Assembly: GCF_022809095.1 (NCBI RefSeq)
Contig: NZ_JALAZE010000011.1
Location: 1 to 64,000, forward strand
DNA: 64,000 nucleotides
Source of the DNA: Bacillus kexueae
GTDB taxonomy: Bacteria; Bacillota; Bacilli; Bacillales; Aeribacillaceae
Direction: 5' to 3'
Shown: piece by piece, positions 1 to 13,148 of the stretch
Position numbering within the stretch: position 1 is the first letter of the stretch
Layout of the letters: every line of letters starts with the position of its first letter
Position numbers and translations under genes: made by a program
The notes under the pieces: generated by a model
The model's database searches: none
What the model saw: only the letters and a program-made list of their open reading frames with translations
Told to the model about the DNA's origin: nothing

Positions 1-196
1 CTTTGAATATAACAACGGATTTATAGAAGGATTAAACAATCAAACAAAAGTAATTAAACGGAATGCGTTTGGGTTTAAACGTTATGATCGCTTCCGATTA
101 AAGATATTATTACATCATCAATTGAAATCGTATGATATTCAAGTGGGGTGAGGAGTAATAGGAAATACTCCTACCCCAACATTTGACGTAGAACCC
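1..196 (+). mobile_element. Right end of an ISL3-family insertion sequence
   Basis: The window opens inside a transposase reading frame. The frame is followed by a terminal sequence at 174-196, whose complement begins GGGTTCTACGTCAAATG and resembles the GG-starting inverted repeats of ISL3-family elements in Bacillaceae. The element seems to end at 196. The next eight bases (197-204, TTAAAAAA) would be the target duplication if the other end, outside the window, carries the same octamer. It lies about 30 bp past the eno stop codon. Confidence 0.75.
2..151 (+). CDS. ISL3-family transposase, C-terminal 49 residues (partial)
   Basis: Reading frame 2 is open from the window edge to TGA at 149-151. 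The visible peptide contains NGFIEGLNNQTKVIKRNAFG followed by a KRYDRFRLKIL-like stretch. This is the characteristic C-terminal end of the DDE domain of ISL3-family transposases (final catalytic Glu in NG-x-x-E-G-x-N-N). The start lies outside the window, so whether the transposase is intact cannot be judged. Confidence 0.8.
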   Translation, partial: FEYNNGFIEGLNNQTKVIKRNAFGFKRYDRFRLKILLHHQLKSYDIQVG

Positions 197-229
197 TTAA
201 AAAAGAGGAGGATTTTTATTATCTTTCAA

Positions 230-3866
<3,637 letters not shown>

Positions 3867-3936
3867 TTACACCTTCCTTTTTAAAGGCTTTGTGTCATCC
3901 GTTATTTAAAAGGGTATTTTAGGGTTTGATTAGGGT

Positions 3937-5121
3937 TTATTTATTTTGTAATGCTTCAACACCTGGTAAAGCTTTGCCTTCCATAAACTCTAGAGAAGCA
4001 CCGCCACCAGTTGAGATGTGGTCCATCTTGTCAGCAAGATTGAATTTTTCAACTGCTGCTGCAGAGTCACCACCACCGATAACTGTGTATGTATTCTCTG
4101 CAGTTGCTAAGCTTTCAGCAACAGCTTTCGTTCCATTTGCAAAAGCATCGATTTCAAATACGCCCATTGGACCGTTCCATACAACTAACTTTGAGTTATG
4201 AATAACGTCTTTGTATGTTTCGCGCGTCTTTGGTCCAATATCTAACGCTTCCCAATCTGAAGGAATGCTGTCGATGGAGACAACTTTCGTATTAGCATCG
4301 TTTGAGAAGTCATCTGCAACGATTACGTCTACTGGCATATAGAAGTTAACGCCTTTCTCTTTCGCGCGAGCCATGAAGTCTTTCGCTAACTCAATCTTAT
4401 CTTCTTCTAATAAAGATTTACCGATTTCATGACCTAATGCTTTCACGAACGTATATGCAAGACCACCGCCGATAATTAAGTTATCTACGCGATCAAGTAG
4501 GCTTTCGATAACGCCAATCTTATCTTTTACTTTCGCTCCACCAATGATTGCAGTGAATGGACGATCTGGATTTTCAAGCGCTTTTCCTAATACGTTCAAT
4601 TCTTTCTCCATTAAGAAGCCTGCAACTGCTGGTAAGTGTTCTGCAATACCTGCAGTTGAAGCATGAGCACGGTGAGCAGCACCGAACGCATCATTAACAT
4701 AAACATCTGCTAATTCAGCAAATGCTTTTGATAAGTCTGCATCGTTCTTTTCTTCACCTGGGTAGAAGCGAACGTTTTCTAATACGAGAACGTCTCCTTC
4801 GTTCATGCTAGAAACTAGCGCTTTGACAGCATCACCGTAAGCTTCATCCGCTTTTTGAACCGGTTTACCTAAAAGTTCTTCAAGACGCTTCGCGACTGGT
4901 GTTAAACGAAGCTCTTCAACAACTTGTCCTTTCGGTCGACCAAGATGGCTTGCCAATAGAACTTTCGCTCCTTGTTCTACTAAATATTGAATTGTTGGTA
5001 ATGCAGCACGAATACGAGTATCGTCTGTTACCTGGCCATCTTTCATTGGTACGTTAAAGTCTACGCGGCAAAAGACTACCTTTCCTTTAACATCCACATC
5101 TTTAACCGTTTTTTTATTCAT
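3937..5121 (-). CDS. pgk: Phosphoglycerate kinase
   Basis: Transfers phosphate from 1,3-bisphosphoglycerate to ADP. The true start is taken as the ATG at 5121, where AAAGGAGG precedes [11 protein letters not shown]. This gives 394 residues, as in B. subtilis; the longer open frame upstream is untranslated intergenic sequence. The N-terminal signature RVDFNVPM, substrate loop SHLGRPKG and nucleotide-site NGPMGVFE are present. A GC-rich hairpin separates it from gapA, which would let gapA transcript exceed that of the distal genes. Confidence 0.98.
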   Translation of the reverse strand: MNKKTVKDVDVKGKVVFCRVDFNVPMKDGQVTDDTRIRAALPTIQYLVEQGAKVLLASHLGRPKGQVVEELRLTPVAKRLEELLGKPVQKADEAYGDAVKALVSSMNEGDVLVLENVRFYPGEEKNDADLSKAFAELADVYVNDAFGAAHRAHASTAGIAEHLPAVAGFLMEKELNVLGKALENPDRPFTAIIGGAKVKDKIGVIESLLDRVDNLIIGGGLAYTFVKALGHEIGKSLLEEDKIELAKDFMARAKEKGVNFYMPVDVIVADDFSNDANTKVVSIDSIPSDWEALDIGPKTRETYKDVIHNSKLVVWNGPMGVFEIDAFANGTKAVAESLATAENTYTVIGGGDSAAAVEKFNLADKMDHISTGGGASLEFMEGKALPGVEALQNK

Positions 5122-5192
5122 GTTCAAAGGTCCTCCTTTGAGATTGAAAGCATTATGGATCGGATTCAAAATGCTTTCTTCATAGTGAACAA

Positions 5193-5233
5193 AAAGGGGA
5201 AGGGGGCGTTGATTAAAATCCCCATTCCCCTTT
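5193..5233 (-). terminator. Partial terminator between gapA and pgk
   Basis: Read on the minus strand, AAGGGGAAtGGGG pairs with CCCCcTTCCCCTT and is followed by a T-run (A-run at 5191-5195 on plus). It lies in the 207-bp gapA-pgk gap. An intergenic hairpin here agrees with the known B. subtilis pattern, in which gapA messages end or are stabilised before pgk. Confidence 0.75.
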
Positions 5234-5328
5234 CCGCTATTCATTATAGCTTTTTCAACAGAGTGGTAACAAGTGTATTCTATAAGGTCTAATGTCTTAC
5301 AAGTCTATACAAATCGACTGATTACGAA

Positions 5329-6375
<1,047 letters not shown>

Positions 6376-6390
6376 TTAAAGGGAAGAAAA

Positions 6391-7416
6391 TCATAGTTCC
6401 CTTAAAAGCTCTTTTGCTGCGCCTTCATCCGTAATTAAGATGTGATCAATGGCTTGTTTCATGTACGCCTTTATCGCTTTTGCCTTGGAAGCTCCTCCTG
6501 CTACAGCAATGACACAAGGGATGTTCTTTAAGTCATCGAGCTGAATACCTGCTGTTTGAACTTTGTGAACGACTTCTCCCTCTTGATTGAAGTAATATCC
6601 AAAGGCTTCGCCTACCGCCTTCAGCTGTTCGATTTTTTCGACATCATCGTGAGGCGTCCGTCTTCGATCAGCCATTGTCTTCGCATCTCCTATTCCATGT
6701 AAAACGATGTTGGAAGAGCGAATGACGTGTAAAAGGTCTCGTATCGTTGGTTCTTCTATAATCGACTGATACGCTTCTACACTCAACTGATCTGGCACGT
6801 GTAAAAGACGATAATTACTTTGAGCGCGTTTCGCCATTTTTGCGCAAATTGTGTTTGCCTGGTTTTCCACGTTTTCACCGAGCCCACCTCTTGCTGGGAC
6901 GAAAAGCGTATGCTTTTGCTTGTCACTTGGCGTCATCATATCAGCTACAGCAGCTAACGTTGTTCCTCCAGCAACGGCAATCGTTTCATTTCCTTCAAGC
7001 CGTTGATTTAATGTTTGAACGCAAGCTCGACCAAGCTCTTTTTTCACCCAAGGAGATTGGTCACTATCCCCCGAAACGACAATGACTTCTTTTAAATTGA
7101 GCGCACGCTTTAGCTTTTCTTCCATTATGGAAAGGCCAGATACTTCTTTTACCATTTCTTCCATCGCTGGTAAAAGCTCTGCACCTTGCTCGGTTAACGT
7201 CATACCAGAGGGGTGAATATGAATCAAATCTTGTTCCTTCAAAAACTGAACTTCTCCACGTAATACGCGCTCGCTAATGCCTAGATTGTTCGAAAGACTC
7301 CTTCTTCCAACCGGTTGCATTACGCGAATGTGTTGTAGAATATACACTCTCTTTTGCATAATTTGGAGAAGATCTGGTAATAATTTTTTTTGCACTTCAA
7401 TGATTGACTTCATCAT
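6391..7416 (-). CDS. cggR: Central glycolytic genes regulator CggR
   Basis: SorC/DeoR-type repressor of its own operon, released by fructose-1,6-bisphosphate (known for B. subtilis CggR). 341 residues. The N-terminal helix-turn-helix lies about residues 36-65 (GRRSLSNNLGISERVLRGEV). A sugar-phosphate-isomerase-like effector domain follows, with GGTTLAAVADMM near residue 155. Two ATGs at 7416 and 7413 are both possible; the upstream GAGAGGG slightly favours the first. First gene of the glycolytic operon, directly downstream of the matching operator. Confidence 0.96.
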   Translation of the reverse strand: MMKSIIEVQKKLLPDLLQIMQKRVYILQHIRVMQPVGRRSLSNNLGISERVLRGEVQFLKEQDLIHIHPSGMTLTEQGAELLPAMEEMVKEVSGLSIMEEKLKRALNLKEVIVVSGDSDQSPWVKKELGRACVQTLNQRLEGNETIAVAGGTTLAAVADMMTPSDKQKHTLFVPARGGLGENVENQANTICAKMAKRAQSNYRLLHVPDQLSVEAYQSIIEEPTIRDLLHVIRSSNIVLHGIGDAKTMADRRRTPHDDVEKIEQLKAVGEAFGYYFNQEGEVVHKVQTAGIQLDDLKNIPCVIAVAGGASKAKAIKAYMKQAIDHILITDEGAAKELLREL

Positions 7417-7440
7417 TAAAACCCTCTCACCAACAGTGTT

Positions 7441-7479
7441 GGGACATTTCGTGTCCCTATAAGACTTATTGTGTCCCGC
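7441..7479 (-). promoter_or_regulatory. CggR operator (two direct repeats)
   Basis: On the minus strand two copies of GGGAC-N6-(A/T)GTC occur: GGGACacaataAGTC starting at 7477 and GGGACacgaaaTGTC starting at 7457. They are 20 bp apart, about two helical turns. This is the form known for CggR operators in Bacillus. It lies 25-60 bp before cggR. The promoter hexamers could not be placed with confidence. Confidence 0.85.
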
Positions 7480-7497
7480 TTGGCGTAAAAAAAAACA

Positions 7498-7526
7498 CCC
7501 CTGTTACATCTTTATTGTAGCAGGGG
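7498..7526 (-). terminator. Intrinsic terminator of the sigL-glutaredoxin unit
   Basis: CCCCTGcTACA and TGTAaCAGGGG form an 11-bp interrupted stem on the minus strand, with a nine-base T-tract (7487-7495 as A on plus). It separates the glutaredoxin gene from the cggR operator 20 bp downstream. Confidence 0.9.
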
Positions 7527-7534
7527 TTAAAACG

Positions 7535-7783
7535 TTAATCAACATATGACTCTTCAAGCAAACGCTTTCTTAAAAAATTTTTCTCCAATTTCCCATAACC
7601 GATGATTTCACCCTTTATTTCAACGACTGGAATCATGAGTTGATACTTCTCTAAAAGGTCATCATTCTCGTAAATATCAACTACGTTAATGGTAATTGGA
7701 TACTCGTTTTGTAATTCTTTCAAATGCTCAATCGCCTCATCGCATAAGGGACATCCATTCTTACTATAAACAACAACTTGCAA
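7535..7783 (-). CDS. Glutaredoxin-like thiol-disulfide protein
   Basis: Small thioredoxin-fold protein of 82 residues. The redox motif C11-P-L-C14 lies after the first beta strand (VVVYSKNG) and the cis-proline loop MIPVVEI is near residue 52. This fits the glutaredoxin-like DUF836 group rather than classical glutathione-dependent glutaredoxins. The physiological partner is not deducible. It is 12 bp behind sigL on the same strand and ends at the terminator before cggR, so it is probably cotranscribed with sigL. Confidence 0.85.
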   Translation of the reverse strand: MQVVVYSKNGCPLCDEAIEHLKELQNEYPITINVVDIYENDDLLEKYQLMIPVVEIKGEIIGYGKLEKNFLRKRLLEESYVD

Positions 7784-7795
7784 TCTTCTACCCTC

Positions 7796-9112
7796 TCAAT
7801 CATATCTTTTTCGTAAACTTGATGAAGGGATATTTAATTGATCCCGATATTTCGCCACCGTTCTTCTGGAAACCGTCATTTGATAGTCTTTCTTCAATAC
7901 ATCTGCAATTTTTTGATCTGAAAGTGGCTTTTTCTTATTTTCGTTATCTACTAATTGCTGAATAACTTTTTTCACATTTGCCGCAGAAGTATCATCTGAG
8001 TCAGAAGACGCAACGCGGTTTGTAAAGAAATATTTTAATTCGTAAAGGCCAAATGGTGTTTGAACATATTTATCTTTTACAGCACGACTTACAGTCGATT
8101 CGTGTATATTTAACTCGTCTGCAATATCTTTTAATGTTAACGGTTTCAAAACATGATTCTTCAATACGAAAAAGTCCGGCTGTCGACGAATAATTTCTTT
8201 CATTACTCTTAATAACGTGTCTTTTCGCTGTTCTAACGACTTAACGAGCCACTTGCACTGTTGCATTTTATTCACAACATAGCTTTTAATCTCCGTATCG
8301 CTTCCTGTTCCCATAAGCGGTTCATAACTCGCATTCATTCGAATTTGCGGAAGAAATTCATCATTATAGTAAACCATCCATTGACCTTGCTTTTCTTCAA
8401 TAATTAAATCCGGGACGATATATGTGGGAGCTTCTTCCTCGAATTGTATGCCTGGTCGTGGATTTAAGCATTGAATGTAGTCGTGTATTGCCTGAACTTG
8501 ATGAAGAGTAAGTCCTGTTTCTTTCACAATTTCTTTCCACGCCTTTTGAGCAAAAGGATGAAAAAACTCCTTTACAACGTTGTATGCAAGTGAAGTCATT
8601 TCGTCGTTTCGATGTTGTAATTGAAGAAGAAGACACTCTTGTAAATCACGTGCCCCAACCCCAACCGGATCTAGTGTTTGAAGCACATGTAGTTGCTTTT
8701 CCAACACTTCTTCTGGTACGTGAAATTGAATGGATAGACTCGATAGATCTTCCTTCATGTACCCGTTTCGGTCCACAGCATCGATCAATATTTCAATAGC
8801 ATTCCGTTCAATTGGTGAGAAGTGAAGACCACAAAGCTGTGACCGCAAATATTCATGCAAGCTTGTGCCTTTTTTCGAGACATTTTCAATCCAGTTTTCC
8901 TTTTCTTCCGTATGATTACCTTTGTTGTGGTAAAATACAGTCGTACTCGATTTATCAATAAAATCGATTAGGGGATTTTCTAATGTTACTTCTTGTAGAT
9001 AGGAAACTAAATCTACAGTTGAATATTGCAAAAGAGTAATAGCTTGTTGGAGTTCTTTCGTCATCGTTAACTTTAACGATTGCTCTTGAATTAAACCAAC
9101 TTTCATATTCAT
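7796..9112 (-). CDS. rpoN: RNA polymerase sigma-54 factor (SigL)
   Basis: Directs transcription from -24/-12 promoters with enhancer-binding activators; in B. subtilis SigL serves levanase, arginine and acetoin catabolism. 438 residues. A Gln/Leu-rich activator region opens the protein (LKLTMTKELQQAITLLQ), then core-binding region and helix-turn-helix. The RpoN box RRTVAKYRDQL is about residues 416-426. Two starts are close: ATG 9112 has only four bases after GGGGGAAGG, so ATG at 9106 is better spaced. Neighbour yvfG is divergent, as in B. subtilis. Confidence 0.96.
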   Translation of the reverse strand: MNMKVGLIQEQSLKLTMTKELQQAITLLQYSTVDLVSYLQEVTLENPLIDFIDKSSTTVFYHNKGNHTEEKENWIENVSKKGTSLHEYLRSQLCGLHFSPIERNAIEILIDAVDRNGYMKEDLSSLSIQFHVPEEVLEKQLHVLQTLDPVGVGARDLQECLLLQLQHRNDEMTSLAYNVVKEFFHPFAQKAWKEIVKETGLTLHQVQAIHDYIQCLNPRPGIQFEEEAPTYIVPDLIIEEKQGQWMVYYNDEFLPQIRMNASYEPLMGTGSDTEIKSYVVNKMQQCKWLVKSLEQRKDTLLRVMKEIIRRQPDFFVLKNHVLKPLTLKDIADELNIHESTVSRAVKDKYVQTPFGLYELKYFFTNRVASSDSDDTSAANVKKVIQQLVDNENKKKPLSDQKIADVLKKDYQMTVSRRTVAKYRDQLNIPSSSLRKRYD

Positions 9113-9193
9113 AATACCTTCCCCCTATACAATTACATTGTACAACAGAAAATGAGAAGTTTGAATGAGAGAATTTGGAAGGAGAGGTTGCAT

Positions 9194-9409
9194 ATGACGC
9201 AAATGTTTTCTGTGCCCTATTTCGAAGAGAATTTTCGCCAGCATCTAAAAATGAATGCAAATGGAGCTTCTAAAATTGATGCGATGAATAGCTATTACCG
9301 CTCTGTCGTGTCCACTCTCGTACACGATCAATTAACGAAAAATGCTGAAGTTCTGAAACGCATTCAAAATCTCGATGTCGCTTACAATAATATTAAATCG
9401 GAATTGTAA
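9194..9409 (+). CDS. yvfG: YvfG-like small helical protein
   Basis: 71-residue protein of unknown function that closely resembles B. subtilis YvfG, a two-helix protein encoded next to sigL. MNSYYRSVVSTLV and VLKRIQ blocks match my recollection of that protein. The ATG at 9194 has AAGGAGAGG six bases upstream, so an upstream in-frame ATG at 9152 is rejected. It is transcribed divergently from sigL. Mostly alpha-helical and charged, no signal peptide or membrane segment. Confidence 0.85.
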   Translation: MTQMFSVPYFEENFRQHLKMNANGASKIDAMNSYYRSVVSTLVHDQLTKNAEVLKRIQNLDVAYNNIKSEL

Positions 9410-9542
9410 ACGTACTCCCTAACTTGGAAGGATTGTTTCTTCCATCCGCAAGTAATGAGCTTCAAGTCCATACATGAAGAAGTGACCGACTGTAACATGA
9501 ATATAGTAGAACGAACGATCTCAAGTCACTTCAATACCCGAG

Positions 9543-9570
9543 CCCTAACGGTTGTTAGGGTTTTCTGTTG
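9543..9570 (+). terminator. Intrinsic terminator downstream of yvfG
   Basis: CCCTAAC and GTTAGGG form a perfect 7-bp stem with a four-base loop, then TTTTCTGTT. It is the only evident plus-strand terminator between yvfG (stop at 9409) and the tRNA. The 130 bp in between hold no convincing ORF. Confidence 0.8.
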
Positions 9571-9638
9571 TATTTGTAATCCTATATTTATTTACACAAT
9601 ATGCAAATATGCCGTATTTTGTAGAGAATATAAGAAAA

Positions 9639-9662
9639 GAGACCTCTTTTTTAAGAGATCTC
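9639..9662 (-). terminator. tRNA-Arg terminator
   Basis: On the minus strand GAGAtCTCTT pairs with AAGAGgTCTC (one G-U pair), followed by TTTTCTTAT. It begins 7 bases after the tRNA 3' end. Confidence 0.85.
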
Positions 9663-9669
9663 CTCATGA

Positions 9670-9745
9670 CGCGCTCGGAGGGACTCGAACCCCCGGCAGA
9701 CGTGGTACCGGAAACCACCGCTCTATCCAACTGAGCTACGAGCGC
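9670..9745 (-). tRNA. tRNA-Arg (CCG anticodon)
   Basis: A 76-nt cloverleaf. The acceptor stem GCGCTCG/CGAGCGC closes it, with the D arm AGCTCAGTTGGATAGAGC. The anticodon stem GTGGT/ACCAC encloses loop TTCCGGT, so the anticodon is CCG at 9711-9709. The T arm contains GGTTCGAGTCC. The discriminator is G and CCA is not encoded. B. subtilis also has a single arginine tRNA gene next to clpP, so this is conserved placement. It has its own promoter and terminator. Confidence 0.97.
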
Positions 9746-9766
9746 ATATTATAAATGTCACATAAA

Positions 9767-9795
9767 ATTATAATGGAAAACTTTTATCATTTCAA
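9767..9795 (-). promoter_or_regulatory. Sigma-A promoter of tRNA-Arg
   Basis: TTGAAA (9790-9795) and a perfect TATAAT (9767-9772) are separated by 17 bases on the minus strand. They lie just upstream of the tRNA 5' end at 9745. Confidence 0.85.
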
Positions 9796-10024
9796 GTAAG
9801 TCAGAGGTTTGAAATGATAAAAAACGGGAAAAATGTTTTCTGTACATAATAAAGGAATTATCAAATTAAAATCGAAAGTAGAATATAAGTCTTTTTTGCA
9901 TTTCCTATTACATCTGATTATGTTATGCCTTTTTAAAATATCTTTTGCCAGAAGGTGTACGTTCTCACCAATGTAGAAGCTGAAAGCAAATAAAGATTCA
10001 AACACATGAGTAGAAGGTTTATTG

Positions 10025-10054
10025 TTTGACCTTTATTGACCTTCAATGTATGAT
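10025..10054 (+). promoter_or_regulatory. clpP promoter overlapped by a CtsR operator
   Basis: A sigma-A promoter is visible: TTGACC (10026-10031), 17 bases, TATGAT (10049-10054). The tandem heptads on the minus strand, GGTCAAT-AAA-GGTCAAA (10025-10041), match the CtsR consensus. They cover the -35 hexamer, so bound CtsR should block RNA polymerase until heat or protein stress. Elsewhere 9796-10024 shows nothing I can identify. Confidence 0.9.
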
Positions 10055-10099
10055 GGAAATAACAACAAAATAACACCTTTAATTAAGGGAGGAATTTTA

Positions 10100-10687
10100 A
10101 TGAACCTTATTCCTACGGTAATCGAACAAACAAATCGCGGTGAACGTGCTTACGATATTTATTCTCGTCTTTTAAAAGACCGCATCATCATTTTAGGAAC
10201 GCCAATTGATGATCACGTTGCAAACTCAGTAGTGGCTCAATTGCTATTTTTAGCAGCGGAAGACCCTGAGAAAGACATCTCTTTATACATTAATAGCCCT
10301 GGTGGTTCTATTACTGCTGGTATGGCTATTTATGATACAATGCAGTTTATTAAGCCGGATGTTTCGACAATGTGTATCGGAATGGCTGCATCGATGGGCG
10401 CATTTTTACTTGCCGCTGGAACGAAGGGCAAACGTTTTGCTTTACCAAACAGTGAAGTGATGATTCACCAACCACTCGGTGGTGCACAAGGTCAAGCAAC
10501 GGATATTGACATCGCTGCACGACGCATCCTTGCTATGCGCGATAAATTAAACAAAATCTTAGCTGACCGTACAGGCCAACCTCTTGAAGTCATCGAGCGC
10601 GACACAGACCGTGATAACTTCATGACAGCTGAACGCGCATTAGAATATGGCTTAATTGACAAAGTGTTAATGCCGGACAATAAGTAA
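10100..10687 (+). CDS. clpP: ATP-dependent Clp protease proteolytic subunit
   Basis: Serine peptidase that forms the tetradecameric barrel used by ClpC, ClpE and ClpX. The ATG at 10100 follows AGGGAGG and gives 195 residues, near the B. subtilis length. The catalytic triad is intact: S98 (GMAASMG), H123 (MIHQPLGG) and D172. The in-frame ATG at 10046 lies within the promoter -10 region and is rejected. Regulated by the CtsR box upstream. One of the few plus-strand backbone genes here. Confidence 0.98.
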   Translation: MNLIPTVIEQTNRGERAYDIYSRLLKDRIIILGTPIDDHVANSVVAQLLFLAAEDPEKDISLYINSPGGSITAGMAIYDTMQFIKPDVSTMCIGMAASMGAFLLAAGTKGKRFALPNSEVMIHQPLGGAQGQATDIDIAARRILAMRDKLNKILADRTGQPLEVIERDTDRDNFMTAERALEYGLIDKVLMPDNK

Positions 10688-10690
10688 TGA

Positions 10691-10788
10691 AGAAAAGTGG
10701 ATGAGACTGCCCAACGTCATACGAACGGGAGACTCTCCCACACTGAGACAAAGGAGATACTGCAAGTAAAACAAGCAGATATCTACTT
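10691..10788 (-). repeat. Dispersed repeat family A, copy 1
   Basis: About 100 bp between clpP and its terminator. On the minus strand it shares an ordered core with the copies at 38390-38625 and 44725-44945: GATATCT, then CAGTATCTCCT, then TCTCAGTG/ATTGTG, GGGAGAG or GAGAGAG, CCCGTTCG, and a GGCAGTC/GGACAGTC block before CCACTTTTC. It contains a palindrome GGGAGA-C-TCTCCC. This copy is shorter at one side than the other two. No protein function is suggested. Confidence 0.75.
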
Positions 10789-10808
10789 ATGCTTAATAAA
10801 TACAATCA

Positions 10809-10850
10809 GGGTGCGAAAAGTAAGGAAAACCTGACTATCGCACCCTTTTT
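10809..10850 (+). terminator. clpP terminator
   Basis: GGGTGCGA (10809-10816) pairs perfectly with TCGCACCC (10838-10845), with an inner AGG/CCT hairpin and a TTTTT tail. It lies between the convergent genes clpP and crh and may also slow crh transcripts, although the minus-strand tail is less T-rich. Confidence 0.9.
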
Positions 10851-10853
10851 CAT

Positions 10854-11111
10854 TTATCCTTCTTGTTGAACATATTCTGCTAAAGACTCTAGTGCTTCTT
10901 GTTCGTCATTACCGTCAGCAATTAACGTAATGATAGATCCGGAACTAATTGCTAAACTCATCAGCCCCATGATTGATTTGGCATTTACCTTTTTCCCATC
11001 CTTCTCAAGAAAAACGTCAGCGGAATATTTATTTGCTTCTTGAACAAACATCGCTGCCGGTCTCGCTTGAAGCCCCGTCTTTAACCGTACTTCTACTTTT
11101 TTCTCAACCAT
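10854..11111 (-). CDS. crh: Catabolite repression HPr-like protein Crh
   Basis: HPr paralogue that works only in regulation: phosphorylated on Ser46 by HprK it acts as CcpA corepressor. 85 residues. Position 15 is Gln (GLQARPAA) rather than the phosphorylatable His of HPr, and S46 lies in AKSIMGL; this pair of features defines Crh. Terminal gene of the yvcI-rapZ-yvcK-whiA-crh unit, as in B. subtilis. Its kinase gene hprK is also in the window (28708-29643). Confidence 0.96.
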   Translation of the reverse strand: MVEKKVEVRLKTGLQARPAAMFVQEANKYSADVFLEKDGKKVNAKSIMGLMSLAISSGSIITLIADGNDEQEALESLAEYVQQEG

Positions 11112-11204
11112 TTAATTCCCCTCTTTCCTATCATTAAATTAATCTTCCCTAATTCGATACGAATATTTCATGGACCAAAGCATCCTAAAACGGCATTGTT
11201 TTTA

Positions 11205-12155
11205 TCATTTAAATGAAACCGTTTGCCCTGATCTTAGTTGCTCTGCAATTTGGTCTAGCTTTCGCAAACGATGGTTAATGCCAGATTTACTAATCTTTCC
11301 ACTCGTTACCATCTCACCTAGTTCTTTCAACGTCACGTCTTGATACGTGACGCGCAATTCCGCTATCTCTCGCAACTTATCTGGAAGCGCTTCTAAACCG
11401 ATGCGCTCATCGATTAACTTAATGTTTTCCACTTGACGAAGCGCTGCACCAATTGTTTTATTTAAGTTCGCTGTTTCACAATTCACTAAACGATTAACTG
11501 AGTTTCGCATATCACGAACAATACGTACATCTTCAAATCGTAAAACTGCTTGATGCGCTCCGACTAAAGTTAAAAATTCTCCGATTTTCTCTGCCTCTTT
11601 TAAATACGTAATATACCCTTTCTTTCGCTCCAATGTCTTACTATTTAACTCAAAGTAGTTCATTAGTGCTGAAAGTGAATCATTATGCTCTTTGTAAAGT
11701 GAGAAAATCTCAAGATGATAAGATGAAGTTTCTGGATTATTCACAGAACCTCCTGCAAGAAATGCGCCCCGAATGTATGACCGTTTACAACATTTCTTCG
11801 CTACAAGAGTGGAAGAAATCTCGTGATTAAATGTAAACCCTTCACCTAATATGTGTAAGTCCTCTAATATTTCTTTCACTTGTTCTACAAGACGAACGAT
11901 GTACACATTATTTTTTTTCAAGCGCATTTTTTTCCGTACAAGCAATTCAACCGGTACTTCGTATTGCCTTTTCGTTAACGTATAAATTCGTCTTGCAATT
12001 GCCGCATTTTCAGTTTGTACATCTAAAATGAGCTTTCGATTGGAAAAGGAAAGTGAGCCATTCATTCGGATTAGAGCAGACAATTCAGCTTTTAAGCAAC
12101 AAGTTTTCACATCGATGTTCGTTAATTCTTTCTTTGTTTCAGAAGCAAATGACAA
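11205..12155 (-). CDS. whiA: WhiA, sporulation/cell-division regulator
   Basis: DNA-binding protein with an N-terminal LAGLIDADG-like fold and C-terminal helix-turn-helix; in Bacillus it affects division and chromosome segregation. The TTG at 12155 is chosen because GGAGGTG lies just upstream and the product ([12 protein letters not shown] start) is 316 residues, the B. subtilis length. The open frame continues 15 bases further only to another [19 protein letters not shown] is the conserved LAGLIDADG-like segment. The C-terminal LRELGEMV-like HTH region is near residues 270-300. It sits 27 bp behind yvcK. Confidence 0.94.
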   Translation of the reverse strand: MSFASETKKELTNIDVKTCCLKAELSALIRMNGSLSFSNRKLILDVQTENAAIARRIYTLTKRQYEVPVELLVRKKMRLKKNNVYIVRLVEQVKEILEDLHILGEGFTFNHEISSTLVAKKCCKRSYIRGAFLAGGSVNNPETSSYHLEIFSLYKEHNDSLSALMNYFELNSKTLERKKGYITYLKEAEKIGEFLTLVGAHQAVLRFEDVRIVRDMRNSVNRLVNCETANLNKTIGAALRQVENIKLIDERIGLEALPDKLREIAELRVTYQDVTLKELGEMVTSGKISKSGINHRLRKLDQIAEQLRSGQTVSFK

Positions 12156-12182
12156 AGGAACCACCTCCAATCGAACGCCTAA

Positions 12183-13148
12183 CTATTCATTTGTTTGAAG
12201 AACGCGATGTAAGATTGATGCTACTTTATTCGTGTTATGTCGAATCACCTGATTCTCAAAAGAAATAATATCATCCTGAATCACTTGTAAGCCAAGTTGT
12301 TGTAAGTGTTCAAGATCTACATAAACAGGTTCCGCTTTCTCTTCCGCATATCGTTCTTTAATTTCATTCGGCACTTCCATTTTGTTGACGATGATCGTAT
12401 CGATAAACGAACACTTTAAGTGCTGATAAAGCGCTTTAACATGATCGCTAGCGGAAAAGTTTAACGTCTCACCCGCTTGAGTCATCACATTGCATATATA
12501 TACTTTTTTCCCTTTTGCTTGACTAATTTCATGTCCAATCTTCGGAACGAGTAAGTTTGGCAAAATGCTTGTGTATAGGCTACCTGGACCTAAGATAATC
12601 ATGTCTGCCGTTCGAATGGCTTCAATGGATTCAGGTAGCGGCTCCACATTATCAGGAGTTAAAAAGACACGTTTAATCTTTTTTCCGGAATACGGGATTT
12701 TTGATTCTCCTGTTACTACCGTTCCGTCTTCCATTTCAGCATTTAACACAACACTGCGGTTCGCAGCAGGCAGCACGCGACCTCGAACGTTTAACACTTT
12801 GCTCATTTCACGTATCGCATGCATAAAATCGCCTGTAATATTCGTCATTGCTGCCAAGATTAGATTTCCAAGCGAGTGCCCTGTTAGATTATTTCCTTTT
12901 TGGAAACGGTGCTGAAATAAATCTTCAACAAGTGGTTCAACATCAGATAGGGCAGCTAGCACATTTCGAACATCTCCTGGCGGGGGGATATTGAGTTCAT
13001 CACGCAATCGACCAGAGCTACCTCCATCATCGGCTACAGTTACAATAGCTGTAAGATCGAACGGATATTTCTTTAATCCGCGAAGGAGGACAGATAATCC
13101 CGTTCCCCCTCCGATAATGACGACTTTCGCTTTTTCATTATTCGTCAT
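12183..13148 (-). CDS. yvcK: Gluconeogenesis/morphogenesis factor YvcK
   Basis: Member of the YvcK/CofD-like family. In B. subtilis it is needed for normal shape on gluconeogenic carbon and binds UDP-GlcNAc. 321 residues. The phosphate/nucleotide-binding start VVIIGGGTGLSVLLRGLK is near residue 10, followed by TVADDGGSSGRLR, and a second conserved block GPGSLYTSILPNLL is near residue 215. Its ATG directly follows the rapZ stop codon with no spacer, so translation is probably coupled. Confidence 0.96.
   Translation of the reverse strand: MTNNEKAKVVIIGGGTGLSVLLRGLKKYPFDLTAIVTVADDGGSSGRLRDELNIPPPGDVRNVLAALSDVEPLVEDLFQHRFQKGNNLTGHSLGNLILAAMTNITGDFMHAIREMSKVLNVRGRVLPAANRSVVLNAEMEDGTVVTGESKIPYSGKKIKRVFLTPDNVEPLPESIEAIRTADMIILGPGSLYTSILPNLLVPKIGHEISQAKGKKVYICNVMTQAGETLNFSASDHVKALYQHLKCSFIDTIIVNKMEVPNEIKERYAEEKAEPVYVDLEHLQQLGLQVIQDDIISFENQVIRHNTNKVASILHRVLQTNE

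Noticed and set aside
9455-9754. Overlapping plus-strand ORFs of 60-99 residues across the tRNA region
   Set aside because: They read through the antisense of tRNA-Arg; peptides of the SEGLEPP type are a classic tRNA artefact.
9787-10005. 72-residue minus-strand ORF upstream of the tRNA
   Set aside because: Overlaps the tRNA promoter -35, has no ribosome binding site and low-complexity sequence.
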